Part shown: positions 57,604 to 64,000 of the stretch, piece after piece
How positions within the stretch are numbered: the stretch's first letter is position 1
How the letters are laid out: every line of letters starts with the position of its first letter
Source: Tremella fuciformis
Taxonomy: Eukaryota; Basidiomycota; Tremellomycetes; Tremellales; Tremellaceae
Length of the DNA: 64,000 nt
Assembly: GCA_032768795.1 (NCBI GenBank)
Contig: CP136495.1
Coordinates: 1,614,501-1,678,500 of the forward strand
Reading direction: 5' to 3'
Notes under the pieces: generated by a model
What the model was told of the DNA's origin: nothing
What the model saw: the letters and a program-made list of their open reading frames with translations, nothing else
The model's database searches: none
Made by a program: the position numbers and the translations under genes

Positions 57604-58250
57604 GGAGAGAATCAAATCTTGACGTGTATCGACAAGTCGCGTTGACGATTAGAGTGCCGCTGAAACCCTATTTGTGGAGGTTTTATCGCGGCAAAGGACG
57701 ACACGGAGGTGACCGTCGCTGACTGACTTCCAACGTGGATCAGGCGTGGTCAGTGGCCCATGGCGACTCCTCCTCGTGTATGGTCAGCGGTCTCCTTTGC
57801 GATCATCGTCCCAAGCAGAGGTCAGATGAGTGTTAGAGGAGACCATGCTGGTTCTGGGGCGCAGGGTGTCCTTTACTCAGAGACGCCTACTCCATCAGCG
57901 CCTAGCGAATTTCCCACATCGTCCGGGCGCGGGGAAGGATGTGGATGTCGCGCGCCCCTCATCTTTTGTAAGGATCCAGTTCGCATTGCACGCTCGTTGT
58001 TCACATTCAAAGCAAGATAGCTCAACCCGAATCGAAGACGTTCACCTCGAAGGCTGATAGAGGAATGATGACGTCATCCCCACCCCTGCGCCACCACGAA
58101 ACACCGCTTTGGGCCAAAGGAGGAGCTGGTCAATCCATTCTCACTCTCTCACTCAACAAGAACACGTCTTCTCACACTTCCTCATTCATCCCCATCGATA
58201 TCGAGCCCACTCGCTTTCACCCACCAGTCACCCACTAGCAATCAGCCAAG
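57604..58250. promoter_or_regulatory. Intergenic region with CRE and STRE-like sites upstream of PMP3
   Basis: 647 bp. A perfect palindromic CRE (tgacgtca, 58069-58076) and an STRE-like cccct (58083-58087) lie about 165-180 nt before the PMP3 start. Both are classic stress-response binding sites (bZIP Atf/Sko1 type and Msn2-type). A stretch of cactc repeats follows nearer the gene. Otherwise no feature. Confidence 0.5.
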
Positions 58251-58864
58251 ATGCCCGTCCGAGGCTCCGACATCCTCCTGATCATCGTCGCCATCATCTT
58301 CCCGCCTGCGGCCGCGGCGTTCATCACAGGCTGCTCGGTAGGTGTCGTGTTCCCTACGTTGTCCATTATGCAGCTGTTTGTGCACGATTGTAGCTGACAA
58401 TATAGTGTGACCTGTTGATCAACATATTGCGTGAGTCTGCTCAGTCGTGCTAGACGTGGAGCTGACCAGTAGTGACCGTACTTGGATACCTTCCGTCAGT
58501 CCTCTTCTCCCGCCATATCCTTCTCCATCACCCGCCTGGGGATCATGTCGGGTCCCATGACAGATCGGAAGAGAGCACTATGGACACAGTGTAGAACGGC
58601 AGATGCCAGAGGCAGTGGCGCGGACGAGAGACGGTGGCAAATTGTGCACGTGCTGACTGTCCAGTGGCCACATTCACGCGTTCTGGCTTATCTGGAAGAA
58701 GATCAAGGCCGAGGAGATGTACGGCGCCCACGGGTACACATACTTGGGCAACGGCGAGTTTGTCGGACACGGCGGTACGTCGAAACCATCTCTCAGCGGT
58801 ACTCGTATGCTGATTGCCAGCTCCCCCTCCCCCACCTCAGCAGCAGTACTACGGCTCGACCTAA
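58251..58864 (+). CDS. PMP3: PMP3/UPF0057 small plasma-membrane protein
   Basis: Small two-helix proteolipid that influences membrane potential and salt tolerance. Five exons (58251-58337, 58406-58430, 58473-58494, 58665-58774, 58821-58864) give 95 aa. Helix 1 is DILLIIVAIIFPPAAAAFI; the family block CDLLINILLTVLGYLPGHIHAFWLIW is split over three tiny exons. The tail (EEMYGAHGYTYLGNGEFVGHG then a Pro/Gln-rich end) is longer than in yeast Pmp3 (55 aa) and resembles the Sna2/Sna3-type extensions. The third acceptor is ccagtag rather than ccag, chosen to give LLTVLGYL. Confidence 0.92.
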
Positions 58865-59034
58865 AATCATTAGCGTCACCAATGTCTGATGTTCGAGCTA
58901 TAGTATGCCATCGTCCCAATGTGGATAGACCTTCGATGAATGTCTGTTGCGGTGTGGATGACTATGTGCAATGAGCATGCGAGTTGCGGGAGATTAATGC
59001 TGGGTATGTGAAGATCTAACTGTCTACAATACGT

Positions 59035-61865
59035 CTACCGCTGCTCCTTCTGCCACGCCAGCCACGCATCGTGCAGCTTGGCCTGTGCACCTTGTTCTTT
59101 GGCACACTTCTTCGCCAGGCCTTTGCTGACAGCCTCGCCTTTTCCGTCTTTCGTCGGCAGTCCCGCGTCGTCCCACTCTGAGTAGGTGCCCTCTGGCACG
59201 TTCGGGGGTTTGAACATATCCGCCGGCGAGACTTTGCCCTTCTCAAGCTGAGCTATACGCTTCGCCTCTGCCGCGGCCGCGTTCTGAGCCTTCTTCGCCG
59301 CCTTCTCGGCTGCGATGGCAGCCTTCTCCTCTCGCGCTCTGATGAGCACGGCCGGGTCGACCAGCTTGTACAGCGCTCCGCCAGTGGCAGATTGCCCATC
59401 GTCCAGCTGCACCCCGAGGTTGACCAGATCGTCGTCCCTAAAGCGGTCGCACAGGGCAAGAATGTCGCCTGAACTGGCAGATGATATTGCCAGTCGGCGG
59501 ACCTCATCTCGGAAGGACGTAAGTGCCCGAAGATACGGATCGAGCTTCGCTTCAAAGTCGCCTCCTTCGGCCTCCATCCCGGCTTTTCCCCATCCGATCT
59601 GTCCAGCCTCGCCAATTGCTGCCCCCTCGCCAAGACCGAACATCTTGAGCATGCGTGTGATCCACTCGGCCGCTATCCTCACGGGCTCGATGTTGTAGTC
59701 TCGGCCTCTTGAGGAGAAATAAATGTTGATCTGTGCGACGAGCTCGAGCAGTACCTGGATCGCTAGCGGGGTGTTGAAGGAATCGCAAAGTGCCGCACGG
59801 AATTCATGTTGAGCACGATGATAGCTGCCTGTCAGCCGGAGTCCAGAGACCGTTGAATGCCACCCACTCGGATACGAGAGACTGTTCTGGCTGGTCAAAG
59901 TGGTGTTTCCCGTCGAATACAGCAGGTCTGGCGGCTGTCTCCGCAATCCTCGCCTTGACGTTTGAGAAGAACTTGTCCAATGTCTCCTCTTTGGCCTTCA
60001 CGTCTGCTATGAGATCCCGGCGGAAGTCCATCTTGGCATTCCATGGCTGTAGCATGAAGGCGAGTCGCAGTTGCCGGGCAGAGTAGTCCCGCAAAGCCTC
60101 CTGCTGCGTCAGTCCCTGTCGTGGACGCGTGCGACACGCACATCGATAGTTATGAAATTCTTCAATGATTTGCTCATCTTGAGCCCCTCGATATGCAAGT
60201 GTCCAGTGTGCAGAAAGTAATTAACCCATTGTGGGCAGCCATGATACGCCTCGACATGAGCTTCGGATACCCCAGGGGAGAAAGCTCACCTCGGACTGAG
60301 CCAACTCGTTATCGTGATGCGGGAACATCAAGTCAACACCCCCGCTGTGGATGTCCATGCCCTCGCCCAGGATAGCCGAGGCCATGACGGAGCACTCGAT
60401 GTGCCATCCAGGTCTACCATCTCCCCAAGGCGAAGGCCACGCAGGTTCGCCCGGTTTGCTCTTTGCTTTCCACAAGGCAAAGTCGGCCGGTTGACGTTTC
60501 CCCTGAACCCCTGTGAGCGCGCCTGGGGAGTCAGCGCGTTCACACACCCGCGGCTAGGAGACATACCCTCTCCCTCATCAAGCAACTTGCGATTCCCCTT
60601 GCTTCCCGGTTGCAGCTTTGCATACTCGTGTCGGAAGCCATCCCCTTCTGCTCCCTCAAACTTGTTCACATCGAACCATACGCTTCCCGCCCCTTCGTAG
60701 GCGAATCCATTGTCGACAATGCGCTGAACAAAGGCGACAATCTCAGGCATATACTCCGATACACGCGTGACAGTATCCGGAGGAAGTACGTGTAGGCGCC
60801 CCATGTCTTCAAAGTATTTGGCCTCCCAGAATGCCGCTAGTTGCCGGCAGACGGTGATTGGGTCTTCTATACTAGCACCGAGCTGTGAGTGAGCACAGGA
60901 CCAATACAAGGCGGGCGCTTGACTGACCTTGGCGGCCAGATATTGTCCGAGAACATCGCTGGCTCCCTCCACCAAGGCCCTTACAGAGTCACCTCCCGCT
61001 GTGCTCGACGCCAATCGGGTCTCGGCTTGCTGTATGGCGGCTTGAGCTCTCGACAAGGAGGCTAGATACATCCCAAACTTCTCTTCTTTGGCCCTTGCCT
61101 CTGCGGCCCATGTCGTGTCCGTCGCATCTTTCTTGATCACCGCCTGGAGGTAGTCGAAAGAAGTCCCGTTTGGTCCGATCTCGACAAGCGTAGGGAGACA
61201 TTTGAGCAGTTTCCCTTCGAGGTAGACCGTGAAAGCGGCATTGGCGTCGGCGAGCAGCTGAGGTGTGAGGGAGGAGTTCTGGGAGATAGTCTGAGCAAGA
61301 AGATACGACTCTCTGGCCCGGATGATGATCTACGGTATGAGCTTTAAGACGTGACTTATTCTTGGAGATAGCTCACCTTGTCATCGATATCCGTAATGTT
61401 CATCACGAAGTTCACATCGAAACCAAAGTAGTCCCGCAATATCCGCCGAATGATGTCTTGGGTCAGGTAGTTGCGGGCATGTCCCATATGAGACGAATCG
61501 TATACTGTCGGACCACAGTTGTACCAGTCGACTTGGCGGCCTTTGCTGGGAGTGAAAACGTCCTGACGAGTCAGCTGGATCACCTCATGCAACCTTAGGC
61601 AGCTGACTTTGGTACGGGTCAGAGAGTTGTACACTCGGAGTACCGGCTCCTCGACTCTAGCTTGAGGCCGACGCCATTCTGGTTGAGATGACGAGGGCTT
61701 CGGCGCCTCGCTGATGATGGACATGGCAAATCGTGAGGGGAAAGATGAGGAAAAAGGGCGAGTTGGGACCGAAAGAGCTGGATAGGGCCCCGCCTTCGAG
61801 TTGAGGAGGGGGTTCACTAGATTCCGGCGAAGTGCAAATGCTGTGGACTTTGCTGCACAGAGCAT
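59035..61865 (-). CDS. Cysteinyl-tRNA synthetase, probably dual-targeted
   Basis: Class I synthetase charging tRNA-Cys. Signatures: [20 protein letters not shown] with the HMGH (HIGH) motif, [26 protein letters not shown] and [18 protein letters not shown] (zinc and Cys binding), and [10 protein letters not shown] (KMSKS). The C-terminus is Lys/Ala-rich and ends AWQKEQR. Several short introns interrupt the frame. Two in-frame starts exist: 61865 gives an extension ([16 protein letters not shown] to [11 protein letters not shown]) with presequence character; 61724 gives [10 protein letters not shown], a cytosolic form. Confidence 0.93.
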
Positions 61866-62158
61866 ACAGCCTGGGGAACAGATGAAATTGAGGCGAGAAC
61901 AAGGCAAGACACAGCGAAGAAAGTCGTACTTCAGGCACGTCATGAAATAGGCTCATGAGATCCGGAGTCTTCCTCTCGCATGCCTACATCTTGACATGAC
62001 GCTGCCAGCGAGATCCATCGTCGCGTACCGGTGCAAAAGTCAGTCAATTGCTCTGCAGTATACCCAACATCGAGAAGAGGGCGACGAGGTCAGCAAGATA
62101 GCCTCGTAGCCCTGCACACCGCTTCTTTGTCCGGCTTACGACCGTGTCACGACCCGTC

Positions 62159-63379
62159 ATGCCTTCTCGGACCGCCCTCATCCTCCCCTTTTTCCTCGTC
62201 CTTTCGCTCTTCCTCAACCCACCATCGGCACAGGCTGTCAGGTTCGAGTTGCCAGCCGAGCGGAATCCCAGACCAAGTCAGTTGTGCTCTATTCTTTCCT
62301 GCAGCTGGTCTCACTGAGCTCGGCGAGTCGACGGGTCACTCGGTTCACCATGCGCCTTCAACCTCGACGCACTAGAACAGAGCTGACGTGGCAGAATGGT
62401 GAACTTGTGCTCCACCAGCCCAATTGACGGTGTACTGATGTACCTAGTATCTGGAACTTTGCAGGCGCCCACTCATTGGTCATCGTCACCGCCAATGTGC
62501 CTGCTTCTTCCGGGCAGCGGATAGATATCGAAATACTCGATGGATCTGATCAGGGGAATGTGTACCTGTCGAAGCGGGTGAGTCAAAGGTCTCCGCCTGA
62601 TCTTTTGCTTCTTCATGATATCCTACAGTACTCTGCAAGCTACAAGCTGAAAGTGGCGCTTCCCGAACAGGATATGCTGACTCAAGTAGGATATCAACGG
62701 GGAGACTCGACTAGCGGTGACCACTCACGAGTCTGCTGACGTCGGGGTCTGCCTATCAAACCACCTCATCGGTATGACCTCTGCCCTCCTTCACCGGATG
62801 CGACTGACCGGTCAGATGCTCCGGGCAAACCCTCACGGTCAGTCGAGCTGGACATCGACATCGGCGCAGATGCCGTGGATTACAAGTGAGGCTCGATACG
62901 CTTGTGCAACGTATGATAGCGCTGATGGACAGCGCCATTGCAAACCAGGAGAGCTTGTCGATATTGGAGGTGGAGATGAGGAAGCTGGAAGCTATGACGC
63001 GGGAGGTCGTGGACGAGCTAGCTTACTTGCAACGGCGAGAAGCTCGAATGAGAGATACGAACGGTGAGTCCATATTTCCTTTGAGCGCTCTCCTTCATTG
63101 GACGACCGATGGCAACATTGTCATCCTCGGCGCTTTCTGTGATTGGGCGAGGAGTGCCTCCGAAACGGCACGGAAGGCACCTTCTGCCATCGGCTCGAGC
63201 TGACATTTCGCAGAAAGCACGAATGAACGAGTCAAATACTTCTCGGTACTCATCATGTTGGGCATCATTGCATTGGGCGTGTGGCAAGTGAGTGGTTTGC
63301 TATGCGGGCGGTAGACGGTGGCTGACTGCAGATACTGCATCTGAGAAGCTTTTTCAAGAAGAAGTATCTCATCGACTAG
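62159..63379 (+). CDS. ERV25: p24-family cargo receptor, ERV25 type
   Basis: Type I membrane protein of COPII/COPI vesicles. A signal peptide (TALILPFFLVLSLFLNPPSAQA) precedes the lumenal GOLD domain (VRFELPAERNP, then IWNFAGAHSLVIVTANVP after splicing, VYLSKR, GVCLSNHL). A coiled coil (SLSILEVEMRKLEAMTREV, YLQRREARMRDTN) leads into the transmembrane segment YFSVLIMLGIIALGVWQIL and the cytosolic tail RSFFKKKYLID, with the FF (COPII) and Lys-rich (COPI) sorting signals. About six short introns. The sequence around the membrane resembles the p24-delta/TMED10 branch. Confidence 0.9.
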
Positions 63380-63618
63380 CAAATATCACGAATGCATAAC
63401 CTCTGCACGACGCAGAGAACTGCCAGGATTGTGTGATCCACTTACAGCTGAGCCGTTGCAGAGAGCGCTGTGAAGCTTTGGAGAGGAGAAAGAGGCGACG
63501 CAATGTGACGCGCCATGGGTCCGTGCGCCTTTCCCGCTCTGACCCATTTTGCCACCCGACTCCTCTTGCCTTTCCACTTTTCTCTCAATTTCATACTCTC
63601 ATACCTCCCAGAGCTATC

Positions 63619-64000
63619 ATGGGCTCCCAAGGCGACATGTCGACCTCTGCGGACACAGAGCAGCAGCCGACTCAAGCGGATGTCCCTCCCATTGCACAGG
63701 GACCCGTGGCTGACGAGAGACAACGACATCGTTCTCCTTCCTCTCACAGCGCTCCGCAGCTGTTCGACTCACAACTAATGCATCACGAGTCGTTCGATGG
63801 GATCGGCAACCCGGCACACGAATCCCATCCTGCGGAGGGTACTACTCAGTATTGCGAAACAGAGGATCTCATCATCAATGGCCAGATTGACCCTCATTTA
63901 CCAGATCATCCTGCAGAGCAGGACCCAAGCAACACCGGCAATGCAGATACGGCGGATCCTGTCAAGTCCGACATTGAGCTCTTTGAAGAGTACCTGAAGG
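63619..64000 (+). CDS. 5' end of an acidic orphan gene (runs off the right edge)
   Basis: An open frame from MGSQGDMSTSADTEQQPT continues without stop for 127 codons to the end of the window. It is rich in Glu, Asp, Gln and Pro and looks disordered; FDGIGNPAHESHPAEG and DIELFEEYLK are its only distinct segments. The leader upstream is C/T-rich, as in other genes here. Probably the disordered N-terminus of a larger protein. Confidence 0.6.
   Translation, partial: MGSQGDMSTSADTEQQPTQADVPPIAQGPVADERQRHRSPSSHSAPQLFDSQLMHHESFDGIGNPAHESHPAEGTTQYCETEDLIINGQIDPHLPDHPAEQDPSNTGNADTADPVKSDIELFEEYLK

Noticed and set aside
1..64000. CRISPR arrays, bacterial operons, riboswitches
   Set aside because: The window is eukaryotic with spliceosomal introns. 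No regularly spaced repeats were found.

Overview
The window is a gene-dense, intron-rich piece of a basidiomycete nuclear genome, most likely a tremellomycete yeast. The evidence is many short introns (mostly 35-60 nt, gtgagt-type donors, ctgac/ctaac branch sites, cag/tag acceptors), fungal core genes that all recognisably match yeast and basidiomycete families, GC-rich coding sequence, and a chromodomain-bearing Ty3/gypsy element of fungal type. Where the reading frame allowed, I rebuilt exon structures by hand and checked that intron phases sum to an intact frame.

Layout. 0-6 kb: 5' part of YTH1/CPSF30 (-), HAS1 helicase (-), UTP5/WDR43 (+). 6-14.6 kb: three secreted ricin-B-lectin-like genes (+), the last two tandem paralogues, with RIC1, a Ypt6/Rab6 exchange-factor subunit, between the first and the pair. 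14.8-23.8 kb: GEN1/YEN1-type Holliday junction resolvase (-), RPA49 (+), an orphan (-), RPC19/AC19 (+), a MAPEG protein (-) and a FAR-17a/AIG1 protein (+). 23.9-32.1 kb: an intron-containing tRNA-Ala(UGC) gene inside an inverted repeat, then a host gene split by a 6,956-bp chromovirus with identical 198-bp LTRs and a 5-bp target duplication. 32.3-49 kb: two orphans, NDUFS1 (complex I 75-kDa subunit), PAG1/TAO3/Furry, a cyclophilin A with an alternative N-terminus, and VPS45. 49-58 kb: an accessory-looking island of two orphans and two tandem F-box-like paralogues. 58-64 kb: PMP3-like membrane peptide, cysteinyl-tRNA synthetase, a p24/ERV25 cargo receptor, and the 5' end of a further gene.

Two functional themes recur. 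Ribosome production: HAS1 and UTP5 are head to head, and RPA49 and RPC19 (Pol I and Pol I/III subunits) are separated by one gene. Secretory traffic: RIC1, VPS45 and ERV25.

The most unusual object is the chromovirus. Between the pol stop codon and the 3' LTR it carries about 1.2 kb of extra sequence holding a five-exon gene on the opposite strand. That gene encodes a predicted 255-residue protein with two C-x2-C-x6-C triads and an acidic tail. Because it is antisense to the genomic RNA, its introns would survive retrotransposition. The element also shows a sequence-level case for Tf1-type self-priming and appears to be a very recent insertion.
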